Shown piece by piece: positions 7,722-15,566 of a DNA stretch of 55,509 nucleotides. A program made the translations under genes and the position numbers. Source of the DNA: Ignavibacteria bacterium (GTDB taxonomy: Bacteria > Bacteroidota > Ignavibacteria > Tepidaquicellales > OLB5); the NCBI GenBank assembly GCA_030835025.1, contig JAUQWS010000046.1:1-55509 (forward strand), written 5' to 3'. Numbering within the stretch: position 1 is the stretch's first letter; each line of letters begins with the position of its first letter. The notes beneath the pieces are model-generated. The model was not told where the DNA came from. It saw only the letters and a list, made by a program, of their open reading frames with translations, and did no database searches.

Positions 7722-8516
7722 TCATTTAACATTCACGGCCTTTACTGCAATTGCTCTTGCGATCAGTTTAATACTGCCGTCACTTTCCATAGGAAGTGAA
7801 CTGCGTAATTCGTTCTTTAAAAGCTCTCTATTCTCATCATTAAGTGATATACAATACCCGGGGGCGGGTCCGATTCCGGACAAAAAAGGGTCCCAGTAAT
7901 CATTGAAATCTTTGAATACTGTAGGCACGTCAATATATTTAGTCTCAATATTTTCTAATCCCGCGGATTTGAACAATCCGTAAAGCGATTCAGGGTTACA
8001 GATCTCAAAACGTGAACTCTCCGATTTTTCCCGCGCATCCTCAAACAAACGGAGAGCCGAATCCCAGAAATATTTCATTAATTCCATCTTTCCTGAATAA
8101 TCCCAAACATAACCGGCAATTATACCCTTATTTTTTACAACTCTTTTGAATTCTGAAATTGCTTTATTTATCTCAGGTATAAAATTCAGCACCAACCCTG
8201 AAACTAACACATCAATAGAGTTATCCGGAATACTTTTTATGTTTTCCGCTTCGCCAATCCGGAAATCTGCTCTTATATCTTTAACCGTTTCTTTAGCATA
8301 ACCGATCTGGTATTCTGATGTATCAACACCGATTATTCTTCCTGGATCTGCTTTATTAATTATTTCGCCTGTTAAAGCACCCGTACCGCATCCAACATCA
8401 AGCCAGTAAAGCCCGCCGCCAACATTGAGCCACTTAATGAATTCTACTGAAGTTAAGCGGCTCCATCTTCCGACATAAGATTCATATGATTCTGCATTAT
8501 TCCATCTGTCTTTCAT
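7722..8516 (-). CDS. Class I SAM-dependent methyltransferase
   Basis: A 264-residue UbiE-like methyltransferase. Motif I is at 38-51 (WLDVGCGTGALTGE), followed by the acidic residue GVDTSEYQIGYAKE that binds the ribose of SAM. Motif II is DVLVSGLVLNFI and motif III is KRVVKNKGIIAGYVWD. The substrate cannot be told from sequence. It lies 19 nt downstream of the NAD-dependent epimerase gene and is probably co-transcribed, so a lipid or small-molecule substrate is plausible. A role in quinone methylation is possible but unsupported by neighbours. It has no signal peptide and should be cytosolic. Confidence 0.85.
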   Translation of the reverse strand: MKDRWNNAESYESYVGRWSRLTSVEFIKWLNVGGGLYWLDVGCGTGALTGEIINKADPGRIIGVDTSEYQIGYAKETVKDIRADFRIGEAENIKSIPDNSIDVLVSGLVLNFIPEINKAISEFKRVVKNKGIIAGYVWDYSGKMELMKYFWDSALRLFEDAREKSESSRFEICNPESLYGLFKSAGLENIETKYIDVPTVFKDFNDYWDPFLSGIGPAPGYCISLNDENRELLKNELRSSLPMESDGSIKLIARAIAVKAVNVK

Positions 8517-8535
8517 TTTCCTGTCTATAGCTCAC

Positions 8536-9522
8536 TTATTTTATCCAACCTTCTTTTCTGTACCAATCAATTGTATCTTTGAAACCCTCTTCCAGTGTAA
8601 ACCCTTCCTTAAAGCCAAGCTCTCTTTGTGCTTTTTCAATTGAGCAAATCCAATAGCGCTGAGTAAGCTCTCTGGATTTTTCAATATTAAGGACAGTCGG
8701 TTTGGAAGAAAAGAATCCGAACACTTGAGAGAAAAAAGCTGTGGTCTTTACTGCAAAGTGCGGAACGACGACGCGGAGGGTTTTCCTGCCGAGAAGCCTT
8801 TGGGTCATTGCGCCAACATCGCGCCAGTTGTAGAATTTTTCAGATGAAATAAAATAAATATTAGATGAAGAGATGTCCGATTCACCTGCAAGTATGAACC
8901 CTTTAACAAGATCTACACCGTGTATTAAGCTCACAAGTTTATTATCAAATCCTATCAGCGGCTGCAATCCGCGGCTCATTGATTTAAAATATTCGTAAAT
9001 AGCGTAATCTCTTGGCCCGTAAACAGCAGGAGGCCTGAGGATTGTTGCATTTAACTTATCAAAATAGCTCTTTACGATCTTCTCGGCTTCAACCTTGCTC
9101 CGGCCATATGCAGTCAAAGGAAAGTAATCTCTTGTCTCATCAATTGGCTTGCCGTCAAACGAGGGTCCAACAGCAGCCTGAGAACTGACGTGAACAAACT
9201 TCTTAAGTCCCGGATTGAATTTTAAAGCAGCTTCAAGAAGGCTTTTTGTAGCCTCTACATTTCCCCGCCGGAATTCTTCTTTCCTCTTTGCAAAGGTCAC
9301 CCCCCCTACGTGATATACATAATCAACGTCCGTAAGTGCTTTTTCCAGAACATCCTTTGTAAAGAGATCTCCTTCTATAAACTCAACGGGTTTATCCTTT
9401 AGCCATTTTGTGCTGCTGTTTTTCCGCACGAGACACTTGATTTCGTAATTCTTTTTGAGTAATTCATCAACGAGATGCGAACCAATAAAACCCGTTGCTC
9501 CGGTAACAAAAGCTTTAGCCAT
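8536..9522 (-). CDS. NAD(P)-dependent epimerase/dehydratase, possible ceramide/3-ketosphinganine reductase
   Basis: An extended short-chain dehydrogenase. It has the Rossmann motif FVTGATGFIGSHL at residues 5-17, the catalytic Ser in HVSSQA and the YxxxK pair in AYGRSK (Tyr139, Lys143). I start it at the ATG at 9522 because AAGGAT lies 12 nt upstream and the glycine-rich motif then sits at the usual distance; the frame extends ten codons further. It diverges from serine palmitoyltransferase across about 150 bp. In bacterial sphingolipid loci a neighbouring enzyme of this family (CerR) reduces the 3-keto group, so that is the leading idea. A nucleotide-sugar or dihydroflavonol-reductase-like role cannot be excluded. 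Confidence 0.85.
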   Translation of the reverse strand: MAKAFVTGATGFIGSHLVDELLKKNYEIKCLVRKNSSTKWLKDKPVEFIEGDLFTKDVLEKALTDVDYVYHVGGVTFAKRKEEFRRGNVEATKSLLEAALKFNPGLKKFVHVSSQAAVGPSFDGKPIDETRDYFPLTAYGRSKVEAEKIVKSYFDKLNATILRPPAVYGPRDYAIYEYFKSMSRGLQPLIGFDNKLVSLIHGVDLVKGFILAGESDISSSNIYFISSEKFYNWRDVGAMTQRLLGRKTLRVVVPHFAVKTTAFFSQVFGFFSSKPTVLNIEKSRELTQRYWICSIEKAQRELGFKEGFTLEEGFKDTIDWYRKEGWIK

Positions 9523-9674
9523 TAATAATTTATCCTTAATTTTACGCAGCAATTCAGCGAACAGGGTGACAATTCAATTTTCCTTGTTATAATTTCTTAA
9601 TTGAAGTAAATTAGTACTCAAACATATTCAATTTATACGGAAATATCAATTTATATAATTAAGTAAGGAGCATA

Positions 9675-10874
9675 TTGGCCGTGGATCTATTTCAAAAGTG
9701 TTTTGATTTTACAAGAGCCGATGAAGTAAAAGCCTCAGGTTTGTACCCGTATTTCCGCCCGATAGAGGAAAATGAGGGACCTGTAGTCCAGATAGAAGGC
9801 AAAAAGATGATAATGGCGGGCTCCAACAATTACCTCGGACTTACGGCTCACCCAAGAGTTAAAGAAGCAGCAATAAAGGCTGTTGAAAAGTACGGAACGG
9901 GCTGCAGCGGCTCAAGATACCTGACCGGAACTCTTGATCTGCATATTGAGCTTGAAAAAAGATTAGCAGCATATTTTGAGACTGAAGCTGTTCTGCTTTT
10001 TTCTACCGGATACCAGACTGCACAGGGTATCATACCGACACTTGTTCAAAAGGGAGAGTATGTAATATCGGATAAAGATAATCACGCGTGCATTGTTGCT
10101 GCCGATCTGATGGCAAAAGGTGCATTCGCAGAGTTCAAACGATACAAACATAATGAAATGGATGACCTTGAATCCGTTCTTAAACGTATCGGAAAAGATA
10201 AAGCGAAACTTATAGTATCTGACGGAGTATTTTCAACAACAGGTGAGATAGTTCACCTGCCAAGGCTTGTTGAACTGGCAAAAGAATACAATGCACGAAT
10301 ACTGATAGATGATGCTCATTCTGTCGGAGTAATAGGCAAAGGCGGAAGAGGAACCGGCTCGCACTTCGGGCTGATGGACCAGGTTGATATGACAATGGGA
10401 ACATTTTCCAAGACATTTGCATCGCTTGGCGGATTTGTTGCCGGTTCAGAGAGAGTAATTAATTTTATTAAACACCACGCACCTGCTCTTATATTCAGCG
10501 CATCACCAACGCCTGCATCAGTTGCAGCGGCAATGGCAGCTCTTGAGATCCTAATCGAAGAACCGTGGAGAGTTGAAAGGCTGGTGGCAAACGCGGACCA
10601 TATGCGCGACGGCTTCAAGAAAATGGGATTTACAATAATTGAAGGTCAAACCGGAATAGTACCGGTCATAATCGGTGATGATGAGAGAACTTTCATTTTC
10701 TGGCGCAAATTATTTGATGCCGGCGTCTTCACAAATGCGTTTATTTCCCCGGGAGTACCTGTCGGTATGGCTATGCTGCGTACTTCATTTATGTCCAGCC
10801 ATGAAAAAGAGCATTTGGATAGGATGTTGGAACTCTTCGGTGAGATCGGCAGGGAACTTGGAATTATCAGTTAG
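9675..10874 (+). CDS. spt: Serine palmitoyltransferase (alpha-oxoamine synthase family)
   Basis: A PLP enzyme that condenses serine with a fatty acyl-CoA (or ACP) to 3-ketosphinganine, the first step of sphingolipid synthesis. It has stacking His137 (SDKDNHACI), the Asp/His pair in [12 protein letters not shown] (213-215) and the Schiff-base Lys246 in [14 protein letters not shown]. The combination of LYPYFRPIE near the N-terminus, [17 protein letters not shown] and a late [10 protein letters not shown] resembles Bacteroides serine palmitoyltransferases more than glycine C-acetyltransferase or 8-amino-7-oxononanoate synthase, though the latter remain possible. AAGGAG at 9665-9670 precedes a TTG at 9675; GTG at 9681 is an alternative. 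Its neighbours (epimerase, desaturase) support a lipid role. Confidence 0.85.
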   Translation: MAVDLFQKCFDFTRADEVKASGLYPYFRPIEENEGPVVQIEGKKMIMAGSNNYLGLTAHPRVKEAAIKAVEKYGTGCSGSRYLTGTLDLHIELEKRLAAYFETEAVLLFSTGYQTAQGIIPTLVQKGEYVISDKDNHACIVAADLMAKGAFAEFKRYKHNEMDDLESVLKRIGKDKAKLIVSDGVFSTTGEIVHLPRLVELAKEYNARILIDDAHSVGVIGKGGRGTGSHFGLMDQVDMTMGTFSKTFASLGGFVAGSERVINFIKHHAPALIFSASPTPASVAAAMAALEILIEEPWRVERLVANADHMRDGFKKMGFTIIEGQTGIVPVIIGDDERTFIFWRKLFDAGVFTNAFISPGVPVGMAMLRTSFMSSHEKEHLDRMLELFGEIGRELGIIS

Positions 10875-10934
10875 GAATAAATGTGGTTACTGTTTCCGGG
10901 CTTTTTTTGAAAAAATAACAAATTGAACAAGTTC

Positions 10935-10958
10935 AACCCACGTCAATTGCGTGGGTTT
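10935..10958 (+). terminator. Hairpin after serine palmitoyltransferase
   Basis: AACCCACG (10935-10942) and CGTGGGTT (10950-10957) form an 8-bp perfect stem with a 7-nt loop. The following T-run is short, so termination may be partial. Confidence 0.5.
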
Positions 10959-10973
10959 ATCATAAATAAACTA

Positions 10974-11417
10974 ATGAAATATCTGCTGATCCTGTTAGTG
11001 TTATTTTATTTTGTTTCATGTTCAAAGGAAGATACAAAGCAAACGGATAACATCAGGAAAGATATCGGTGAAGATATCGAAAATCCGGCCGATACAAACC
11101 TGACCCCTGAAGAAAAATTTTCGGCTTCCTTAATGTCTGATTTCCTTGAAAGTTCTGAAGACGACGACCTTGCAGATTTCATCGAATCGGAAATATACAA
11201 GACAAGCCGGGACTACAACGGCACTGCGATGGTTGAAGTTACTCCAAGCACCTGGCTAGTATGCTATGAAAAAGAAGGGGCCTACAAGAATTATCTTCTT
11301 CAGAAATTAGTTGATAACACATCTAACGAGTATTATTTCAGCCTCAAAGAAACTTCTCTTTCGGTTTCGGATGTAATTACAAGAAGAAGTATAAAGGCAC
11401 CTGCCGGAGATCAATGA
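10974..11417 (+). CDS. Predicted lipoprotein of unknown function
   Basis: The product starts MKYLLILLVLFYFVSCSKED, a signal peptide with a lipobox (FVSC) predicting lipidation at Cys16. The frame could begin at 10923, but that would run through the terminator hairpin at 10935-10958 and push the hydrophobic core inward, so the ATG at 10974 is preferred. The mature part is acidic (DIGEDIENPADTN, LESSEDDDLADF) and followed by a small globular region with a TPSTWLVCYEKEG turn. I recognise no family. Its position between serine palmitoyltransferase and a desaturase suggests an envelope role, but that is inference. Confidence 0.75.
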   Translation: MKYLLILLVLFYFVSCSKEDTKQTDNIRKDIGEDIENPADTNLTPEEKFSASLMSDFLESSEDDDLADFIESEIYKTSRDYNGTAMVEVTPSTWLVCYEKEGAYKNYLLQKLVDNTSNEYYFSLKETSLSVSDVITRRSIKAPAGDQ

Positions 11418-11440
11418 TCGCTATCCGGTCAAGTAAATAA

Positions 11441-11473
11441 AAAAACCCGTCAAATATTGACGGGTTTTTTTTT
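11441..11473. terminator. Strong bidirectional terminator
   Basis: AAAAACCCGTCAA (11441-11453) pairs perfectly with TTGACGGGTTTTT (11457-11469) around a 3-nt loop, with T-runs on both strands. It separates the convergent lipoprotein and desaturase genes. Confidence 0.85.
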
Positions 11474-11492
11474 GGCAATCCCATAAACTTTA

Positions 11493-12413
11493 TTATACGG
11501 TAACCGCTTCCTGAACGTTTGAGTTCAATTCCTCATTTGTTTTGATTGCTTTTCTCTCATCTTCAATTCTCCTGAGTCGCATTGAATCAGTCTTGAACTT
11601 ACGATTGAATAATCCAAGAACATAATTTCTGAATATATACCACCAGAAGCTTCTTTCAAGCAGGGCAGGATCGATGTTTTTTTCGATCTTTTTATGTTCT
11701 GCAGGAACCTGGCTCCAGTGCAATCCTGCAGTCTCGTGATGAATGGTATGATATCCGTTATTAAACAGCATGAAATTCAGAAAGCCCGTGAAGTTCCGCG
11801 AGTGATTCCACTCTGATTCTTCATTTGCATGAACATGCTGGACATAATTGAAAATGAGTACACTGAAAAGCGATACCTGCTGCGGAATGATAACGAACCA
11901 TATTGCCTTCTGCCAGTCAACAAGCAATGCAGCCGCTATCCAGCCCACCAAAACAACGTACTGTGCAATTGAAAGATAAAATCTCTTTTTATTATTCCTG
12001 TAGTTATCCCTAAGATAATCCTTGATGGCCTTCTGCTGATAGTATCCGCTGATAGTCGGATATGTTAACAAAGTAACCAGATTGTTTTTCTCGCTGAACC
12101 TGTATGTAATAGTGTAATCACCTAAGCGGTTATTCATCTTATGATGGTTCTTATTGTGAGTCGGAATCCATGCAAAAACAGGGAAGCCGTAAAACACAGT
12201 AAGCCACCAGTCCTGTAATGTATTCAGGAAGTCAGATTTCCACATCCTGACATGATTATGATTATGTGTAATAACTGATACTGCAACTGATAGGAACAGG
12301 TATACCGCATAGGTAACAGGATGCACACCAATACTTGTCCATTGTAGGATCAGAAGGGCTGTTGTGAGACCCATGTAGATCAGGGTCTTGATGTCTGCTT
12401 TGAATCTGAGCAT
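11493..12413 (-). CDS. Membrane fatty acid desaturase
   Basis: A 306-residue di-iron desaturase-family protein. Three histidine clusters bind the metals: HNHNH at 50-54, HNKNHH at 86-91 and HTIHH at 222-226, plus an extra QHVHANEESEW segment around 192. Hydrophobic segments before, between and after the clusters fit a four-helix membrane enzyme. It introduces double bonds (or a hydroxyl) into acyl chains; the exact substrate is not visible. It is near serine palmitoyltransferase, so a sphingoid base or phospholipid acyl chain are both reasonable. It is transcribed alone and ends at the shared terminator. Confidence 0.88.
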   Translation of the reverse strand: MLRFKADIKTLIYMGLTTALLILQWTSIGVHPVTYAVYLFLSVAVSVITHNHNHVRMWKSDFLNTLQDWWLTVFYGFPVFAWIPTHNKNHHKMNNRLGDYTITYRFSEKNNLVTLLTYPTISGYYQQKAIKDYLRDNYRNNKKRFYLSIAQYVVLVGWIAAALLVDWQKAIWFVIIPQQVSLFSVLIFNYVQHVHANEESEWNHSRNFTGFLNFMLFNNGYHTIHHETAGLHWSQVPAEHKKIEKNIDPALLERSFWWYIFRNYVLGLFNRKFKTDSMRLRRIEDERKAIKTNEELNSNVQEAVTV

Positions 12414-12670
12414 AAGCTATGAATTAAATTGATTAAAAAAATGAGCTTCTATAATTGATACAGCATCATAAAAAACGTGTGTAACAATCAAAAAGTTAAA
12501 AATAAACTCAACTAGATTGGAGATAACCGGAAAGCTCTGAAGAATTTACACTGGCTAAAAAACCAATTTGGTTGCTAAAGCACAAGATAACTATAATTCA
12601 GGTAATTTTATACCCATATTGTTTAAGGCAAACTTTCAGAACAAGAAAAATCCCTGTAATTACCGCAATT

Positions 12671-13075
12671 CTAATTCAAATTTGCGTGTTCTACCATAAT
12701 ACACCTGTTTTGCACAACTTTTAACCCCGCTTCTTCAAGCATTTGTGCTGCCTTATCATTATAAATTCCCAACTGAAACCAAACAAATTCCGGCAGCGGA
12801 TCCATTCTAAGAATCTCTTTTACGTGTTTTTCAAGGAATTCAGGTCTTCTGAAGATATTGACCAGATCAACATCTGCTTTGATTTCATCAACTGAAGCAA
12901 AAGATACTTCACCAAGCACTGTTTTGCCGGAAAGCTTTGGGTTTACGGGTATTATATGATAACCCTGCTTTTGCAAGTAAAGAGAGACTTTGAATGAAAT
13001 TTCATTTGGATTCTCTTTTAGCCCGATAACAGCAATAGTTTTCGAGTTTTTCAGCATTTCTGCAATCAATTCCAT
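12671..13075 (-). CDS. CoA-binding (YccU-like) Rossmann protein
   Basis: A 134-residue single-domain protein of the CoA-binding family. It has SKTIAVIGLKENPNEISFKV near the start, VDLVNIFRRPE in the middle, and a C-terminal FVWFQLGIYND...VVQNRCIMVEH, which matches the conserved end of YccU/YmdB-like CoA-binding proteins. The domain binds CoA or acyl-CoA non-catalytically; the cellular role is poorly known. It is monocistronic, divergent from the NIF3-like gene. Confidence 0.9.
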   Translation of the reverse strand: MELIAEMLKNSKTIAVIGLKENPNEISFKVSLYLQKQGYHIIPVNPKLSGKTVLGEVSFASVDEIKADVDLVNIFRRPEFLEKHVKEILRMDPLPEFVWFQLGIYNDKAAQMLEEAGLKVVQNRCIMVEHANLN

Positions 13076-13145
13076 ATTTTCAGCATTAAATGTTAAACAT
13101 ATCTATCTCAATAGCAGTTCTTCACACCGTCAACGCCTGTTTTGC

Positions 13146-13177
13146 ATTGAATTTATGAGTATGTAAAACTATTTTTG
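13146..13177 (+). promoter_or_regulatory. Promoter candidate upstream of the orphan terminator
   Basis: ATTG (13146-13149), 20 nt, TATTTTTG (13170-13177): an exact -7 box and a one-mismatch -33 box. Transcription would begin near 13184, about 75 nt before the terminator hairpin at 13258. Confidence 0.5.
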
Positions 13178-13183
13178 TTCAAG

Positions 13184-13290
13184 ATATGAAATGCAATTCG
13201 TTTAGATTCCCGGTATCGTTTATATTCGATTTCAAGCACTATAGATTTTAGAACAGCTGTCCCGAACTTAAATACTCGGGACATTTTTTT
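13184..13290 (+). ncRNA. Candidate leader or small RNA ending at an orphan terminator
   Basis: The promoter candidate and an intrinsic terminator enclose about 105 nt with no annotated gene. Inside is a 21-codon frame (13186-13251) encoding MKCNSFRFPVSFIFDFKHYR plus a final Phe, six Phe in all. It stops 6 nt before the hairpin. TCCCG at 13208-13212 could pair with CGGGA at 13277-13281 and compete with the terminator stem. This fits transcription attenuation or a stand-alone sRNA; the Phe content may simply reflect T-rich DNA. Confidence 0.35.
13258..13290 (+). terminator. Intrinsic terminator in front of the NIF3-like gene
   Basis: TGTCCCGA (13258-13265) and TCGGGACA (13276-13283) form an 8-bp perfect stem, with a 10-nt loop and at least seven T directly after it. 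No upstream plus-strand gene uses it. Confidence 0.75.
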
Positions 13291-13312
13291 TATAGACAGC
13301 TTCTTTTTTGCA

Positions 13313-13954
13313 ATGAACAAAGCAAGAAAAACTGCATTAAAATATTTCCCTGCTTCAGGTATACGCAGCGCTGAGCATCTTCAATCAGCACTTTTCAGGA
13401 AATACAAAATAGCCGTATTTGTTCCTTTAAAAAATGCAGATGAACTTACATTCCGTATGGCCGGAAAAGGAGCCGGTATAATAGGGAACTATACTGTCTG
13501 CTCATTCAGAGTGAGAGGACATGGAACGTTCTTAGGCGGCAGCGGTTCAAGACCCACCGCAGGCAGAAAAGGAAAATTTGAAATTATCGAAGAGGTAAGA
13601 CTTGAGATGATATGCGAAAAAGAAAATTTGAATTCAGTGCTTGATGAAGTTTACAGGATCCACCCCTATGAAGAGCCGGCATGTGAAGTTTATGAAGTTA
13701 TGGTGAGAGACCGAAAAATAAGCAGTAGGATAACTGAAGTGATACTTAAGAAAAGCCTTACGGCCGCAAGAGTGCTGATGAAAATGAATAAGAGGATCTT
13801 AATAGACGAACTTCCCGCAGCTGTAAGAAAAACAAAGATAAAACGTTTTGTACTGGATGATTCGGGAAAAGAAGAAATTGATTACCCTTTCAGCAGCCTT
13901 AAGACAATGTATATATGTAAAAAGAAAAAAGAAATTAAAATTGAAATATTATGA
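13313..13954 (+). CDS. YqfO/NIF3-insert domain protein lacking the NIF3 metal-site halves
   Basis: Residues about 30-125 match the CutA-like domain inserted in YqfO-type NIF3 proteins: YKIAVFVPLKNADELTFRMA, GNYTVCSFRVRGHGTF, ALSO the closing IHPYEEPACEVYEV. The flanking NIF3 halves, with their HHPxxF and GExxxH metal ligands, are absent. Instead there is a 30-residue basic N-terminus and a Lys-rich 85-residue tail. The gene overlaps the zinc-ribbon gene by 4 nt (ATGA), the same arrangement full-length NIF3 genes have with that partner. Function is unknown. It may be a regulatory-domain-only member of the family. The start at 13313 lies 22 nt after the terminator T-run. Confidence 0.7.
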   Translation: MNKARKTALKYFPASGIRSAEHLQSALFRKYKIAVFVPLKNADELTFRMAGKGAGIIGNYTVCSFRVRGHGTFLGGSGSRPTAGRKGKFEIIEEVRLEMICEKENLNSVLDEVYRIHPYEEPACEVYEVMVRDRKISSRITEVILKKSLTAARVLMKMNKRILIDELPAAVRKTKIKRFVLDDSGKEEIDYPFSSLKTMYICKKKKEIKIEIL

Positions 13955-14682
13955 GCATGAAAGAAAGATTACTGCTTTTGTATAAACTGAACCGGATTGA
14001 CAGGGAACTTCACGAGCTTTACAGCCTTAGAGGCGATATTCCCGCCAAGATCGAGGACCTCAATTCGGAAAAGCTTGAGCTTGATGAACGCTCAAATACG
14101 TTGAAAGCAGAACTTGAAGATATCCTCAATGCAGAAAAGAATGTTCAGGCTGAAAACGATGAGCTCCTCGTCAGGATTGAGAAAGATGATGAACGCCTGC
14201 GTTCAGGAGCGGTGAAATCGAACAAAGAGTATGATGCGCTTGCAAAGGAAATAGAAGATGCAAAGACCAGAATAAAAGAAAACGAGAGGGCTGCAAAGGA
14301 AGATACTTCTGCCAGAAGATTGGCAATTGAAAATGAGATGCTGCTGATCGACGGTCAGCTTGAAGATGTCAATACCGAACTGGAACAAAACCAGAAGGAA
14401 CTCGAAGAACTCACAAAGCAAACAGGTGAAGAAGAGAAAGAACTCTCAACCGAAAGAAAAGAGCTGATCTCAAAGATCGACCCGGAAGATTATGAACATT
14501 ACGAGAGATTAAGCAAAGTAAGGTTTGGTGAAGCAATTGCAGTTGTAAGAAAAGGGTCCTGCCTTGGTTGTTACAGCTCTATTCCTCCGCAGAAAGCCAT
14601 AGAAATAAGAATGGCTGAGAAATTTTATGCTTGTGAATCCTGCGGCAGGATACTGATTGCAGAAGAAATGATCACAGCCTGA
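13951..14682 (+). CDS. Coiled-coil zinc-ribbon protein (DUF164/CdsZ-like)
   Basis: A 243-residue protein. Residues about 1-185 are almost entirely heptad-patterned coiled coil (Glu/Lys/Leu-rich). A C4 zinc ribbon follows, with Cys204/Cys207 in GSCLGCYSSIPPQ and Cys228/Cys231 in ACESCGRIL. This is the architecture of DUF164 proteins, studied in Chlamydia and Helicobacter as CdsZ/HP0958 and tied there to secretion or flagellar function. Elsewhere the gene is widespread and sits next to NIF3, as here. RNase HI follows after 3 nt, so all three form one operon. Confidence 0.88.
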   Translation: MSMKERLLLLYKLNRIDRELHELYSLRGDIPAKIEDLNSEKLELDERSNTLKAELEDILNAEKNVQAENDELLVRIEKDDERLRSGAVKSNKEYDALAKEIEDAKTRIKENERAAKEDTSARRLAIENEMLLIDGQLEDVNTELEQNQKELEELTKQTGEEEKELSTERKELISKIDPEDYEHYERLSKVRFGEAIAVVRKGSCLGCYSSIPPQKAIEIRMAEKFYACESCGRILIAEEMITA

Positions 14683-14685
14683 GTA

Positions 14686-15117
14686 TTGGCAAAGCTGAAA
14701 GTTTTCACTGATGGAGCTTCAAGAGGCAACCCGGGTGATTCCGGTATCGGAATAGTTGTTACTGACGAACATGATAACATTATTACAAAATGGAACGAAT
14801 ATATTGGCAAAGCAACCAACAACCAGGCAGAATACAAAGCAATAATTAAAAGCCTCGAGATCCTTACACCACTTCTTACTGAAGACATATCCCCGATCAA
14901 AATGATTGAGTTTTATGCAGATAGTGAACTAATGGTTAAACAGCTTCGGAATGAATATAAGATAAAGAATTCAGATCTAAAGCTCTTGCACGCAGAATTC
15001 ATAAAGAAAATAAGAAACCTCGGCTTCAAGTATACACTTAATCATATTGAAAGAGAATTAAACAAATCAGCAGATAAGCTTGCAAACCAGGCAATTGATA
15101 ACAGAAACAGCCTTTAA
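14686..15117 (+). CDS. rnhA: Ribonuclease HI family protein
   Basis: Degrades the RNA strand of RNA-DNA hybrids. It begins with a TTG codon 3 nt after the preceding stop; no ATG is available before the catalytic core. The DEDD residues are all present: Asp9 in FTDGASRGNPG, Glu49 in NNQAEYKA, Asp79 in FYADSELMV and Asp130 in KSADKLANQA. At 143 residues it is the compact single-domain form without an N-terminal hybrid-binding domain, close to the RVT_3 type of Gram-positive and Bacteroidota enzymes. It is last in the NIF3-like/zinc-ribbon operon; rnpB follows 60 nt downstream. Confidence 0.9.
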   Translation: MAKLKVFTDGASRGNPGDSGIGIVVTDEHDNIITKWNEYIGKATNNQAEYKAIIKSLEILTPLLTEDISPIKMIEFYADSELMVKQLRNEYKIKNSDLKLLHAEFIKKIRNLGFKYTLNHIERELNKSADKLANQAIDNRNSL

Positions 15118-15177
15118 TACCCCCTCCAAATAGACTCACTTAAAGAACAATTATTCGTTATTTTCAGTTATATAAAC

Positions 15178-15550
15178 GGAAAGCTCAGGCAGCCGCCCGT
15201 CTTAGAAAGCGGGAGGAAAGTCCGGACACTCAAGGGCAAGGTGCCGTGCGAAAGCTCGGGAATAAAGGGGCAAACCCTTTGTTACGGAAAGTATCACAGA
15301 AAACAGACTTCTTTGCAGATGCGTGCATTTGCAGAGTAAAGGTGAAAAGGAGGTTTAAGAGACCACCGTCACAGGCAGTAATACCTGTGTGCAGGATAAA
15401 CCCCGCCGGAGTGCAAGGCCGCGTAAAGTATCATTTTAAGGCTGCCCGTCTTAATTCCGCTTGCGGAATGTGATACAGGGTAGGCTGCATCAGATAAATG
15501 GCTGCATCTTACCGCAGGGTGAGTTACAGAATCCGGCTTATGAGCTTTCC
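15178..15550 (+). ncRNA. rnpB: RNase P RNA, bacterial type A
   Basis: The catalytic RNA that removes 5' leaders from pre-tRNAs. The ends pair perfectly as helix P1 (GGAAAGCTCA at 15178-15187 with TGAGCTTTCC at 15541-15550). Universal core elements are present: GAGGAAAGTCCGGAC near the 5' end, a central GTAAGGGTGAAA-like region (AGTAAAGGTGAAAAGG), CAGGATAAACCCC and the 3' signature GAGTTACAGAATCCGGCTTA. A T-run follows P1 directly (15551-15560) and may act with it as terminator. Length is about 373 nt, as expected. The short open frames across it are not genes. Confidence 0.96.
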
Positions 15551-15566
15551 TTTTATTTTTTGTTCC

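Noticed and set aside
10923..10973. Longer start of the lipoprotein frame
   Set aside because: It would translate through the terminator hairpin and bury the signal peptide; ATG 10974 fits better.
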